Position numbers and translations under genes: made by a program. A DNA stretch of 45,695 bases from positions 1 through 45,695 of the forward strand of contig DATJSJ010000116.1 of the NCBI GenBank assembly GCA_035504175.1, in the 5' to 3' direction. Of this stretch, positions 15,611-25,123 are shown in pieces; positions within the stretch are counted from its first letter, which is position 1, and every line of letters begins with the position of its first letter. Under the pieces are notes generated by a model. The model saw only the letters and a list, made by a program, of their open reading frames with translations, made no database searches and was not told the DNA's origin. The stretch comes from DATJSJ01 sp035504175 (lineage in GTDB: Bacteria > Pseudomonadota > Alphaproteobacteria > Acetobacterales > Acetobacteraceae).

Positions 15611-16615
15611 GTGCTGCGCTTCGTCCTCCGCCGGGTGGCGCTGATCGTCCCGACCTTCATCGGCGTCACCTTCGCGAGCTTCCTGCTGATCCACCTGGTC
15701 CCCGGCGACCCGATCGAGGTGCGCGCCGGCGAGCACGGCATCTCGCCGCAGCGCCATGCCGAGCTGCTGCACGAGTACGGCCTCGACCAGCCGCTCTGGA
15801 AACAGTTCGTCGACTACGAACGCCAGGTCGCAAGCGGCAATCTCGGCACCTCCATCGTCCGGCAGGACTCCGTGTGGACGGAGTTCCTGCAGCTGTTTCC
15901 GGCAACCGTCGAGCTCTCGCTCTGCGCCATCCTATTCGCGATCGCGATCGGCATGCCGCTCGGCATCATCGCCGCGATCCGCCGCGGCTCGATCTTCGAC
16001 TACGGGCTGATGGGCCTGTCCGTCACCGGCGCCTCCATGCCGATCTTCTGGTGGGGGCTGATCATGATCCTGGTATTCTCGGTCTCGCTCGGCTGGACGC
16101 CGGTCTCCGGCCGGATCTCCGACGCGTTCTACGTGCAGCCGATCACCGGCTTCATGCTGATCGATTGCTGGTTTTCGGACGATGCCGGCGCCTGCAGCTC
16201 CGCCGCCAGCCACCTCATCCTGCCGACCATCGTGCTCGGCACCATCCCGCTTGCGGTGATCGCGCGCATGACCCGCTCGGCCATGCTGGAAGTGCTCGGC
16301 GAGGACTATGTCCGCACCGCCCGTGCCAAGGGGCTGTCCGGCCCGCGTGTGATCATCGTGCACGCGCTGCGCAACGCGCTGATCCCGGTGGTGACCGTGA
16401 TCGGGCTGCAGGTCGGCACGCTGCTCTCCGGCGCGATCCTGACCGAGACCGTGTTCGCCTGGCCGGGCATCGGCCACTGGCTGGTCGAGTCCGTGCAGCG
16501 CCGCGACTATCCGGTGCTGCAGGGCGGCGTGCTGCTGGTCGCGGCACTGGTGATGCTGGTCAATCTCGGCGTCGATCTCACCTACGGCCTGCTCAACCCG
16601 CGGATCCGGCGCTGA
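15611..16615 (+). CDS. dppB: Dipeptide ABC transporter permease DppB
   Basis: A 334-aa inner-membrane permease beginning with a GTG codon. It has the typical N-terminal span (FVLRRVALIVPTFIGVTFAS) and PGDPIEVRAGE. The binding-protein-dependent transport (EAA) motif is visible as GEDYVRTARAKGLSGPRVIIVHALRNAL with residues at about 230-260. About six membrane segments. It starts 34 nt after dppA, and its stop overlaps dppC by one base. Confidence 0.95.
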   Translation: MLRFVLRRVALIVPTFIGVTFASFLLIHLVPGDPIEVRAGEHGISPQRHAELLHEYGLDQPLWKQFVDYERQVASGNLGTSIVRQDSVWTEFLQLFPATVELSLCAILFAIAIGMPLGIIAAIRRGSIFDYGLMGLSVTGASMPIFWWGLIMILVFSVSLGWTPVSGRISDAFYVQPITGFMLIDCWFSDDAGACSSAASHLILPTIVLGTIPLAVIARMTRSAMLEVLGEDYVRTARAKGLSGPRVIIVHALRNALIPVVTVIGLQVGTLLSGAILTETVFAWPGIGHWLVESVQRRDYPVLQGGVLLVAALVMLVNLGVDLTYGLLNPRIRR

Positions 16616-17523
16616 TGTCCGCGACCGACACGCTCGCCGCCGCACCGGTCGGGGCCGCCCGCCTGCCGGGCCGCTTCGCCACCTTCTGGCGCGGCTTCGC
16701 CGCCAATCGCGGTGCGCTGCTCGGGCTCGCGGTGCTGGTGCTGCTGGTGCTGGTGGCACTCCTGGCGCCGCTGGTCGCACCGCACTCGCCGATCCAGCAA
16801 TACCGCGCGCATTTCCTCACGCCGCCCGCCTGGGAGCGCGGCGGCAGCCTCGAATTCCCGCTCGGCACCGACGATGTCGGCCGCGACATCCTCTCCCGCC
16901 TGATCTTCGGCGCGCGCCTGTCGCTGCTGATCGGCGTCGCCGTGGTCGGGCTCGCCCTCTCCAGCGGCACCGTGCTCGGCCTGGTCGCCGCCTTCGCCGG
17001 CGGCACGCTCGACGTCGGCATCATGCGGCTGATGGACGTGATGCTGGTGTTCCCGAGCCTGCTGCTGGCGATCGTGATCGTCGCCATTCTCGGCCCCAGC
17101 CTGTTCAACGCCATGCTGGCCGTCGCCTCGGTCTCGGTGCCCGGCTACACGCGGCTCGCGCGCGCCTCGGCGCTCGGCGAGCTCGGCCGCGACTACGTCA
17201 CCGCCACGCGCTGCGCCGGCGCCGGACGCCTGCGGCTGATGTTCGTGACCGTGCTGCCGAACTGTCTCGCGCCGCTGATCGTGCAGGCCTCGCTCGGCTT
17301 CTCCAACGCCATCCTCGATGCGGCGGCACTCGGGTTTCTCGGTCTCGGCGCGCAGCCGCCGACGCCGGAATGGGGCACCATGCTCGCCGGCGCGCTCGAA
17401 TTCTACCAGCGCGCGCCCTGGGTGCTGACCTTCCCGGGCCTCGCCATCCTGGTCACTGTGCTCGCCTTCAACCTGGTCGGCGACGGGCTGCGCGACGCGC
17501 TCGACCCCAAGCTGCGGCGCTGA
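16615..17523 (+). CDS. dppC: Dipeptide ABC transporter permease DppC
   Basis: A 302-aa permease. It has a cytoplasmic N-terminal stretch and a first span ALLGLAVLVLLVLVALLAPL (about 34-53). The LGTDDVGRDILSRLIFGARLSL signature of OppC/DppC proteins and an EAA loop with GRDYVTATRCAGAGRLRLMFVTVLPN follow. It forms the heterodimeric channel with DppB. The ATG shares its A with the dppB stop (TGATG), which fixes the start. Confidence 0.95.
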   Translation: MSATDTLAAAPVGAARLPGRFATFWRGFAANRGALLGLAVLVLLVLVALLAPLVAPHSPIQQYRAHFLTPPAWERGGSLEFPLGTDDVGRDILSRLIFGARLSLLIGVAVVGLALSSGTVLGLVAAFAGGTLDVGIMRLMDVMLVFPSLLLAIVIVAILGPSLFNAMLAVASVSVPGYTRLARASALGELGRDYVTATRCAGAGRLRLMFVTVLPNCLAPLIVQASLGFSNAILDAAALGFLGLGAQPPTPEWGTMLAGALEFYQRAPWVLTFPGLAILVTVLAFNLVGDGLRDALDPKLRR

Positions 17524-17524
17524 A

Positions 17525-18531
17525 ATGGGCCTGCTCGCGATCCGCAACCTCGTCGTGGAATTCGCCACCGCCGTCGGCCGCTTCCGCGCCGTCGACGGCG
17601 TCGATCTGACGGTCGATGCGGGCGAGATCCTCTGCGTCGTCGGCGAATCCGGCTCCGGCAAGAGCGTCTCCGCCCTCGCCGCAATGGGGCTGATTGGCGC
17701 CCCGGGCCGCGTCGCCGCCGACCGGCTGCGCTTCGGCGAGGTCGACCTGCTGCACCTGCCGCCGCGCCAGCGCCGCCGCCTGGTCGGGCGGGACATGGCG
17801 ATGGTGTTCCAGGAGCCGCTCTCGTCGCTCAACCCGTGCTACACGATCGGCTGGCAGATCGCCGAAACACTGCGCGTGCACCGCGCCGTACCCCGTGCCG
17901 CGCGTCGCGCGCGGGTCATCGAGCTGCTCGACCAGGTCGGCATCCCGGCGCCGGCGCAGCGGCTGCGCAGCTTTCCGCACCAGCTCTCCGGCGGCATGAA
18001 CCAGCGCGTCATGATCGCGATGGCGATCGCCTGCAACCCGCGCCTGCTGATCGCCGACGAGCCCACCACCGCGCTCGATGTCACCATCCAGAAGCAGATC
18101 CTCGACCTGCTCGTGACGCTGCAGCGCCAGCGCGGCATGGGACTCCTCCTGATCACCCATGACATGGGCGTGGTGGCGGAGACGGCGCACCGCGTGCAGG
18201 TGATGTACGCCGGCCAGATGGTGGAGGAAGCGCCCACCGCTTCCCTCTTTGCCGCGCCGCGCCACCCCTACACCGCGGCACTGCTCGACGCGCTGCCGGA
18301 GCGCGCGATCGGTCGCCGGCGTCTGCCGACCATTCCCGGCGTCGTGCCCGGCATCGACGACCGGCCGCAAGGCTGCCTGTTCCACCCGCGCTGCCGCTTC
18401 GCCACCGCGCATTGTATCGCCGTCGCGCCGACACTCGACGGCCCGCCAGGCCGGCGCGCCCGCTGCCACTATCCGCTCGATGCCAAGGGCCGCCCGACCC
18501 ACAACCATCCCGCCGCCGCGGCGCCGGCCGC

Positions 18532-18535
<4 letters not shown>
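17525..18535 (+). CDS. dppD: Dipeptide ABC transporter ATPase DppD
   Basis: A 336-aa ATP-binding subunit. Walker A is GESGSGKS (about 40-47), the Q-loop is VFQEPLSSLNP, the signature is LSGGMNQRV and Walker B is LLIADEPTTALD. The C-terminal oligopeptide-transporter domain has HPYTAALLDALP and CLFHPRCRFA, whose cysteines can hold an Fe-S cluster in relatives. It starts 1 nt after dppC and overlaps dppF by 4 nt. Confidence 0.95.
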
Positions 18536-19491
<956 letters not shown>

Positions 19492-19502
19492 GCAAGCAAG
19501 GT

Positions 19503-19746
19503 CGGGGCTTCGCCCCGAACCCCAGCAGAGGGCTCTGCCCTCTGCACTCCCGCCAAAGGGCAGTCGCCCTTTGGAAACCCGCTACCTGGTTCGGAGGCAG
19601 AGGGGGGCGCAACCGCAGCATCGGGGCAGTCCTCGTCGCGCCCCCCTCTGCCTCCGAACCAAAGTAATGGATGTCCAGAAGGCGACTGCCTTCTGGCGGG
19701 GATGCAAGGGGCAGAGCCCCTTGCCGGGTCCAGGGCGGAGCCCTGG
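19503..19746. repeat. Mosaic of seven perfect hairpins between dppF and fsr
   Basis: Seven back-to-back inverted repeats with no mismatch. They are 19503-19517 (6-bp stem), 19525-19545 (9 bp), 19553-19574 (9 bp), 19588-19610 with 19638-19660 (23 bp, 27-nt loop), 19675-19696 (9 bp), 19704-19724 (9 bp) and 19730-19746 (7 bp). Loops are TTC, TCT, AGTC, the 27-nt loop, GACT, AGA and GGA. The two genes are convergent, so this is a natural terminator region. The modular style resembles the dispersed intergenic hairpin repeats of Acetobacteraceae. A shorter example occurs at 32695-32738. Confidence 0.9.
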
Positions 19747-19756
19747 CCTTGCCTTC

Positions 19757-21013
19757 CTACGCGTGGGCCGGCCGCCGTGCGCCTTCCAGGTTCGGCAGCA
19801 GGGCGGTCAGCAGGCCGATCAGCGGCAGGAAGGCGCAGACATGGTACACGGTCCGGATACTGGTGAGATCGGCCAGTTCCCCCAGCACCGCGGCACCAAG
19901 GCCGCCGAGGCCGAAGGCCAGGCCGAAGAACAGGCCGGCGATCATGCCGACTTTTCCGGGCACGAGCTCCGTCGCATAGACGATGATGGCGGGGAAGGCG
20001 GAGGCCAGGATCAGCCCGATCGGCACGGTCAGCACGCCGGTCCAGAACAGGTTGGCGAAGGGCAGGGCGAAGGTGAAGGGGAAGACGCCCAGCACCGAAG
20101 CCCAGATCACGTATTTCCGCCCGAAGCGATCCCCGAGTGGACCGCCGATGATCGTGCCGGCGGCAACGGCGCCGAGGAAGACGAACAGGTAGATCTGCGC
20201 CGACTGCACCGGCAGCTGAAATTTCGACATCAAGTAGAACGTGTAGTAGCTGGTCATGCTCGCCATGTAGAAGAACTTGGAGAACACGAGGGCGACCAGC
20301 ACCGCGAGCGAGATCGTGATGCGCCGCCGCGGCAGAGCGGCGAGGTTGAGCGTGGCGGCCCGGGCCTTTTTCTGGCTGGCCAGCCGGTGGCGGCGGTACC
20401 AGAGGCCGACGCCGCCCAGCACCGTCATGGCGAGCAGGGCGACGAGCGAGAACCAGCCGATGCTCTCGCGCCCGTGTGGAACGACGATGAAGGCGGCGAG
20501 CAGGGGACCGAGCGCCGAGCCGGCATTGCCGCCCACCTGGAAGATCGACTGCGCGAAGCCGTGCCGCCCGCCTGAGGCGAGGCGGGCGACGCGCGAGGCT
20601 TCCGGGTGGAACACCGAGGAGCCCATGCCGACCAGGGCCACGGCGGCGAGCAGCACCGGGAAGCTGCCGGCGATCGAGAGCAGCAGCAGACCGCAGAGCG
20701 TGAAGCCCATGCCGGCGGCGAGCGAGAAGGGCAGCGGGTGGCGGTCGGTGTAGAGTCCGACCAGTGGCTGCAGCAGCGAGGCGGTGAGCTGGAACGTCAG
20801 TGTGATCAGGCCGACCTGCGCGAAGGTCAGGCCGAAGCCGGTTTTCAGCAGCGGGTAGCTCGCCGGGATCAGCGACTGCATCGTGTCGTTGAGCATGTGC
20901 GAGAAGCTGATCGCCAGAAGCACGGCGAGCACGGTGCCTTCGGCGGCGACGGCACGGGTTGGGGCATCCGCCGGCGAGACGGCGAGGGCGGCGCGGGTCG
21001 GCATCGTGTTCAC
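19757..21013 (-). CDS. fsr: MFS exporter, fosmidomycin resistance (Fsr) type
   Basis: A 418-aa major facilitator protein with 12 predicted spans. The N-terminal signature SFSHMLNDTMQSLIPASYPLLK (about 36-57) is characteristic of Fsr-type exporters. Further MFS features are GLYTDRHP (loop 2-3), SVFHPEASRVARLASGGRHG and GGPLGDRFGRKYV (loop 8-9). It probably exports fosmidomycin-like phosphonates or other small compounds; the real substrate is unknown. The ATG at 21013 is followed by an alternative at 21004. Confidence 0.9.
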   Translation of the reverse strand: MNTMPTRAALAVSPADAPTRAVAAEGTVLAVLLAISFSHMLNDTMQSLIPASYPLLKTGFGLTFAQVGLITLTFQLTASLLQPLVGLYTDRHPLPFSLAAGMGFTLCGLLLLSIAGSFPVLLAAVALVGMGSSVFHPEASRVARLASGGRHGFAQSIFQVGGNAGSALGPLLAAFIVVPHGRESIGWFSLVALLAMTVLGGVGLWYRRHRLASQKKARAATLNLAALPRRRITISLAVLVALVFSKFFYMASMTSYYTFYLMSKFQLPVQSAQIYLFVFLGAVAAGTIIGGPLGDRFGRKYVIWASVLGVFPFTFALPFANLFWTGVLTVPIGLILASAFPAIIVYATELVPGKVGMIAGLFFGLAFGLGGLGAAVLGELADLTSIRTVYHVCAFLPLIGLLTALLPNLEGARRPAHA

Positions 21014-21105
21014 CTGGTCGGTGGCAGCTCCGGAGGTGCGGTCAGTATGACCGCTTGTCCATATGCCACCATTGCGCGCTGTTCAGACGAGGGCTGCGGC
21101 GGCGA

Positions 21106-21324
21106 TCAGAGACTGCCCGGCAGTGGTGCGTCCGGCGGCGTTGGGATGGTGGTCGGGATCACCGGCGCGGCGTGCGCGGCCGGCATCGGGCCCTGGTCGG
21201 CCATCGGGTGGTTGGTCAGGTGGTAGGCCCAGGCCTCGGCCGGGTTGTCCTCGCAGCCGCCCAGCGCCAGCAGGGCGGCGATGGCGAGCAGGGCGTGCGG
21301 CCGGGGCCGGCGTGTCGTGCGCAT
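21106..21324 (-). CDS. Small predicted lipoprotein
   Basis: A 72-aa protein with a positively charged N terminus, a hydrophobic core (ALLAIAALLALGG) and a lipobox LGGC with Cys24, followed by EDNPAEAWAYHLTNHPMADQG and a proline-rich tail. The ATG at 21324 has CGGAG about 8 nt upstream. I do not recognise a named family. A longer in-frame start at 21576 would bury the signal peptide and is unlikely. The lipobox supports export and acylation. Confidence 0.6.
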   Translation of the reverse strand: MRTTRRPRPHALLAIAALLALGGCEDNPAEAWAYHLTNHPMADQGPMPAAHAAPVIPTTIPTPPDAPLPGSL

Positions 21325-21589
21325 GGAGGGGCTCCGATGGATGGGGCGCCGGCTCGCGGCCGGTTGGATGAGGTGCATTGCCTGGCGCGCGCCGCGGTGC
21401 TGTGAGTCGGCGCCGAGCTTCGGGGACAGGCCGCCGATGTGTCTGCTGATGCTGCCGATTTGCCTGGTCGCACTGGCGGGCGCGCCGACGTCCGCCTTCC
21501 TGGCGCCGGTCGCGTTCAACGAGCGCCAGATCGTCTTCCCGCCCGGATTCCGGGCCGGCGCGCTGTTCAGCCGCATCGAGGGGCGGCGC
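21325..21589. other. 265-bp gap without a supported gene
   Basis: A plus-strand frame from ATG 21438 encodes a signal-peptide-like start (MCLLMLPICLVALAGAPTSA). It then runs on antisense through the thioredoxin gene to 21853, so it is not convincing. Nothing else stands out. Confidence 0.3.
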
Positions 21590-22141
21590 TCAGCCGACCA
21601 GCCGGTCGATCTTGGTCATGGCTTCGGCCGAGGTCCAGTCGGCGGCGCCTTCGACCCGGCCGCGCTCCCGGCCCTGACGGTCGATGAGCAGGGTGGTCGG
21701 GATGCCGCGCACGCCGAGCGCGCGCTCCACCGCGCCGTCCGTGTCCAGCAGCACCGGCAGGTCGCGGATGCCGTGACTGGCGTAGAAGGCGCGCACGGCG
21801 GAGGCGCCGCCGTGGTCGGAGGAGAGTGGCAGGACCGCGACATTCTGCCCTGACAGCTTTTCCGACAGCCGGTCCAGTGACGGCATTTCCTGGACGCAGG
21901 GCATGCACCAGGTGGCCCAGAGATTCAGGATCACCCCCTTGCCGGCGTAGTCGGCGAGCGTCTGCAACCGGCCGTCGGCCGTGCTCCAGTGCAGTCCGGG
22001 CAGCTTCTTCGGCGGGGCGTTCAGGCTGAGATCGGCCAGGCTCGCCAGCTCGTCCGCCCGCGGTTGCCCCGGTTTGCACAGCTCCAGGGCGGCCGCTAGG
22101 GTCCCGGCCGCCGCCAGCATCGCGCGGCGCGTCATCAGCAT
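21590..22141 (-). CDS. TlpA-like thioredoxin-family disulfide reductase
   Basis: A 183-aa exported thioredoxin-fold protein. The N terminus MLMTRRAMLAAAGTLAAAL has adjacent arginines before a hydrophobic stretch, resembling a Tat-type or standard signal. The active site is WATWCMPC (about 75-82), followed by the cis-proline segment RGIPTTLLIDRQG. TlpA-like proteins reduce periplasmic disulfides, often for cytochrome c or oxidase assembly. The start at 22141 lies only 16 bp from the proposed argH start on the other strand; 22135 is an alternative. Confidence 0.88.
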   Translation of the reverse strand: MLMTRRAMLAAAGTLAAALELCKPGQPRADELASLADLSLNAPPKKLPGLHWSTADGRLQTLADYAGKGVILNLWATWCMPCVQEMPSLDRLSEKLSGQNVAVLPLSSDHGGASAVRAFYASHGIRDLPVLLDTDGAVERALGVRGIPTTLLIDRQGRERGRVEGAADWTSAEAMTKIDRLVG

Positions 22142-22157
22142 CGCGGACAGTCCTTCC

Positions 22158-23582
22158 TTGACCGAGACGCCCACCCGACGGAACGCGGACGCCAATCTGC
22201 AATGGGGCGGGCGCTTCGCCGCCGGACCCTCCGCCGTGATGCAGGAGATAAACGCCTCCATCGGCATCGACCGCAAGATGTGGCGGCAGGACATACGCGG
22301 CTCGCTTGCCCATGCCGCGATGCTGGCGCATGTCGGGCTGATCTCGGGCGAGGACCGCACGGCGATCGAGCGCGGCCTCGGCGAGATCGCGGCCGAGATC
22401 GAAGCCGGGCGCTTTCCCTTCGCGGCGGCGCTCGAGGACATCCACATGAACATCGAGGCGCGGCTGACCGAGCGGATCGGCGATGCCGGCCGCCGGCTGC
22501 ACACCGCGCGCAGCCGCAACGACCAGGTGGCGACGGATTTCCGGCTCTGGGTGCGCGATGCGATCGACGGGCTGGACGCGCAGCTCGCCGACCTGATGCG
22601 TGCGCTGGCCAACCGCGCCGCGGCGCATGCCGGCGACCCGATGCCGGGCTTCACGCATCTGCAATCGGCGCAGCCGGTGACCTTCGGGCATCACTTGCTC
22701 GCGCATGTCGAGATGCTGGCGCGCGACCGCGGCCGCTTCGCCGATGCGCGGCGGCGGCTCAACGAATCGCCGCTGGGGGCGGCGGCGCTGGCCGGCACAT
22801 CGTTTCCGATCGACCGCGCCATGACGGCGGCAGCGCTGGGCTTCGACCGGTCGGCCGCGAACTCGCTCGACGCGGTGTCCGACCGCGATTTCGCGCTGGA
22901 GTTCCTCGCCGCCGCCTCGATCTCAGCCATGCATCTGTCGCGCTTCGCCGAGGAGATCGTGATCTGGTGCAGCGCGCCGTTCGGCTTCATCCGCCTGTCG
23001 GACGCGTTCACCACCGGCAGCTCGATCATGCCGCAGAAGCGCAACCCGGACGCGGCGGAGCTGGTGCGGGCCAAGGCCGGCCGCGTCACCGGCGCGCTGG
23101 TCGGGCTGCTGACCGTGATGAAGGGATTGCCGCTCGCCTACGCCAAGGACATGCAGGAGGACAAGGCGCCGGTGTTCGAGGCGGCGGAGGCGCTGTCGCT
23201 GTCGCTTGCCGCAATGGCCGGGATGGTGCGCGACCTGCAACCCGACACGGCGCGGATGCGGGCGCTGGCCGGGCAGGGCTTCGCCACCGCGACCGATCTC
23301 GCCGACTGGCTGGTGCGCGCCCTGGGCCTGCCGTTCCGCACCGCACATCATGTCACCGGGCGGCTGGTGGCGCGGGCGGAGGCGCGCGGCGTCGATCTCG
23401 CGGCACTGTCGCTCGCCGACATGCAGGCGGAGGAGCCGCGCATCACCGCCGACGTCTACTCGGTGCTGAGCGTCGAGGCCTCGGTCGCCTCGCGCACCAG
23501 CTTCGGCGGCACCGCGCCGGCGAACGTGGCGCGCGAGGCGGCGCGCTGGCAGGCGGCGCTCGCCGCGGAGGGTGGCGCGTGA
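22158..23582 (+). CDS. argH: Argininosuccinate lyase
   Basis: A 474-aa fumarase/aspartase-superfamily enzyme that splits argininosuccinate into arginine and fumarate. It has the conserved N-terminal WGGRFAAGPSAVMQEINASI, TARSRNDQVATDFRL, GFTHLQSAQPVTFGHH and the signature GSSIMPQKRNPDAAE. No ATG or GTG lies between the last upstream stop-free divergent region and WGGRF that fits. A TTG at 22158 (reading M-TETPTRRNADANLQWGG) gives the expected N terminus. Starting at the first downstream ATG (22239) would remove the conserved WGGRF. The stop overlaps the next lipoprotein gene by 4 nt. Confidence 0.93.
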   Translation: MTETPTRRNADANLQWGGRFAAGPSAVMQEINASIGIDRKMWRQDIRGSLAHAAMLAHVGLISGEDRTAIERGLGEIAAEIEAGRFPFAAALEDIHMNIEARLTERIGDAGRRLHTARSRNDQVATDFRLWVRDAIDGLDAQLADLMRALANRAAAHAGDPMPGFTHLQSAQPVTFGHHLLAHVEMLARDRGRFADARRRLNESPLGAAALAGTSFPIDRAMTAAALGFDRSAANSLDAVSDRDFALEFLAAASISAMHLSRFAEEIVIWCSAPFGFIRLSDAFTTGSSIMPQKRNPDAAELVRAKAGRVTGALVGLLTVMKGLPLAYAKDMQEDKAPVFEAAEALSLSLAAMAGMVRDLQPDTARMRALAGQGFATATDLADWLVRALGLPFRTAHHVTGRLVARAEARGVDLAALSLADMQAEEPRITADVYSVLSVEASVASRTSFGGTAPANVAREAARWQAALAAEGGA

Positions 23583-23725
23583 GGCTGGCGCTGCTGGTGC
23601 TCGTGCTGGCCGCGCTGGGGTTGGTTGCCTGCGGCAAGCGCGGCAGCCCGTCGGCGCCCGGCCCGGCGGACCAGATCCTGCACTACAGCTATCCACCGCC
23701 GGACCCTGACGCGCCCAATCCGTGA
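23579..23725 (+). CDS. lptM: LptM-like small lipoprotein
   Basis: A 48-aa lipoprotein starting with GTG inside the argH stop (GTGA). The signal sequence RLALLVLVLAALGLVAC ends in a lipobox with Cys18, and the next residues GKRGSPSAPG match the CGxKG-P pattern of LptM/YifL proteins. LptM stabilises the LPS-export translocon LptD/E in Escherichia coli. A tiny lipoprotein after argH is a recurring arrangement in proteobacteria, usually followed by lysA, which is absent here. Confidence 0.8.
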   Translation: MRLALLVLVLAALGLVACGKRGSPSAPGPADQILHYSYPPPDPDAPNP

Positions 23726-23756
23726 CCGGCTGCGCCGGCCTGCCGGCGGAAAGGTG

Positions 23757-24317
23757 CTATTCCAGGTTGGCGTGACGCTCGAACATCGACGCGGCGTCGA
23801 TACCCTTGCGTTCCATGACCCGCATCACGACGGCGTCGAGGAACACGAGCAGGCTCTGCTCGAACAGCGAGCCCATCGGCTGGACCGAGGTCGCACCGCC
23901 GCCGGCGGGCGCCTTCGGCGTCGGCGCCGGGATCCGCACCACGACCTCGGCCAGTCGGCCGAGGCGCGATTGCGGAAAGATCGAGACCAGGGCGAGCCGG
24001 GCGCCGATCGCGCGGGCCTTCTCGGCGATCGTCACCAGGCCGGCGGTCTCGCCCGAGCCCGAGCCGATCAGCAGCAGGTCGGCTGGTCCGAGCGGCGGGG
24101 TGACCGTCTCGCCCACGACATATGCGTCCAGGCCCAGATGCATCAGCCGCATGGCGCACGCCTTCGTCGCCAGCCCCGAGCGCCCGGCCCCGGCCACCAG
24201 CACCCGCCGGGCTTGCAGGATCAGGTCGCACAGGCGCTCCGCCTCCGCGGGGGTGATCGCCCGCACGGTGCGGTCCAGTTCCCGGGCGATCTCGCCCGCA
24301 TACTCGATGCTGTTCAT
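23757..24317 (-). CDS. hxlB: 6-phospho-3-hexuloisomerase (SIS domain)
   Basis: A 186-aa SIS-fold isomerase that converts D-arabino-3-hexulose 6-phosphate to fructose 6-phosphate. The sugar-phosphate site is seen as VLVAGAGRSGLATKACAMRLMHLG (about 39-62), with LLLIGSGSGETAGLV and FEQSLLVFLDAVV. The start overlaps the stop of the hexulose-phosphate synthase gene by 4 nt, which strongly supports the pairing. Together they form the formaldehyde-fixing step of the ribulose monophosphate pathway. The stop lies 31 bp from the convergent lptM-like gene. Confidence 0.92.
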   Translation of the reverse strand: MNSIEYAGEIARELDRTVRAITPAEAERLCDLILQARRVLVAGAGRSGLATKACAMRLMHLGLDAYVVGETVTPPLGPADLLLIGSGSGETAGLVTIAEKARAIGARLALVSIFPQSRLGRLAEVVVRIPAPTPKAPAGGGATSVQPMGSLFEQSLLVFLDAVVMRVMERKGIDAASMFERHANLE

Positions 24318-25006
24318 CGCTGCTCGCTTTCATCCTGGCGGGCCTGCGGCCGGAACCTCCGGATTGCATCATGGAACGCCCGGGCCGCCGCCGCCGGATC
24401 CGGGGCATGGCGGATGCCGCTGCCGACGATCACGACTGCGGCTCCCAGCGCCAGATAGTCCGGCAGGGTGTCGAGCGTGATGCCGCCGGCGACGTGGATC
24501 GCACACGACCGGCTGCAGGCCTTCATCACCCGCAGATCCTGCAGCGGAGTCCGGCCGGCGGCCTGCTGATCGACACCGGTATGCACGGCCAGATCGGTCG
24601 CGCCGATTGCCTCCAGCGCCGCGATCCGACCCGGCAGATCGGCGACGCCGATCATGTCGATCACGGCCCGCCTTCCGTGCCGCGCGGCGGCGCGCAGGCA
24701 GGACGCGACGGTGAGCAGGTCGGTCATGCCGAGCACGGTCACGCCATCCGCGCCCGCGGCGAAGCCGAGCTCCGCCTCGTACTCGCCGGCATCGGCGATC
24801 TTGGTGTCGGCGATGATCTCGAGCTCGGGAAAGCGCGCCTTGAATGCCCGCACCGGCGCCATCCCCTCCGCGAGCAGGAAGGGCGTGCCGATTTCGATGA
24901 TGTCGACATGGGCGCGGACCGCCTCGCCCAGACGCAGCGCCGCGTCCAGCGCGATGTCGTCGAGCGCCAGTTGCAGTCGCGGACGGGCGCCCCCGCCATC
25001 ATTCAC
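24314..25006 (-). CDS. hxlA: 3-hexulose-6-phosphate synthase
   Basis: A 230-aa (beta/alpha)8 protein of the OMP decarboxylase superfamily. LQLALDDIALDAAL and VDIIEIGTPFLL lead to the metal/substrate signature IIADTKIADAGEYEAELGF, and the phosphate site is HVAGGITLDTLP plus VIVGSGI. It condenses formaldehyde with ribulose 5-phosphate. The related keto-gulonate-6-phosphate decarboxylase has similar motifs, but the coupled isomerase gene favours this call. The usual role outside methylotrophs is formaldehyde detoxification; a methylotrophic role would need methanol or methylamine genes, none of which are here. Confidence 0.9.
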   Translation of the reverse strand: MNDGGGARPRLQLALDDIALDAALRLGEAVRAHVDIIEIGTPFLLAEGMAPVRAFKARFPELEIIADTKIADAGEYEAELGFAAGADGVTVLGMTDLLTVASCLRAAARHGRRAVIDMIGVADLPGRIAALEAIGATDLAVHTGVDQQAAGRTPLQDLRVMKACSRSCAIHVAGGITLDTLPDYLALGAAVVIVGSGIRHAPDPAAAARAFHDAIRRFRPQARQDESEQR

Positions 25007-25123
25007 CGCGACGCGCGCTCCACGGCCGCGACCGGGACCGCCGTCGAACGGAGATTGGGTCCCGCGCGATCGCGCCGGCTTGGCGGCGGTCCGCCCTCGT
25101 CCCTGGAAGCAGGCACGGCGCGC

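Noticed and set aside
13693..15741. Minus-strand open frame (682 codons) opposite dppA
   Set aside because: Its only apparent hydrophobic or His-rich stretches mirror dppA codons; dppA has a signal peptide, a ribosome site and family motifs.
21438..21853. Plus-strand frame with a signal-peptide-like start upstream of the tlpA-like gene
   Set aside because: Most of it runs antisense through the thioredoxin gene, and only the first 20 residues look protein-like; kept only as a note for the gap.
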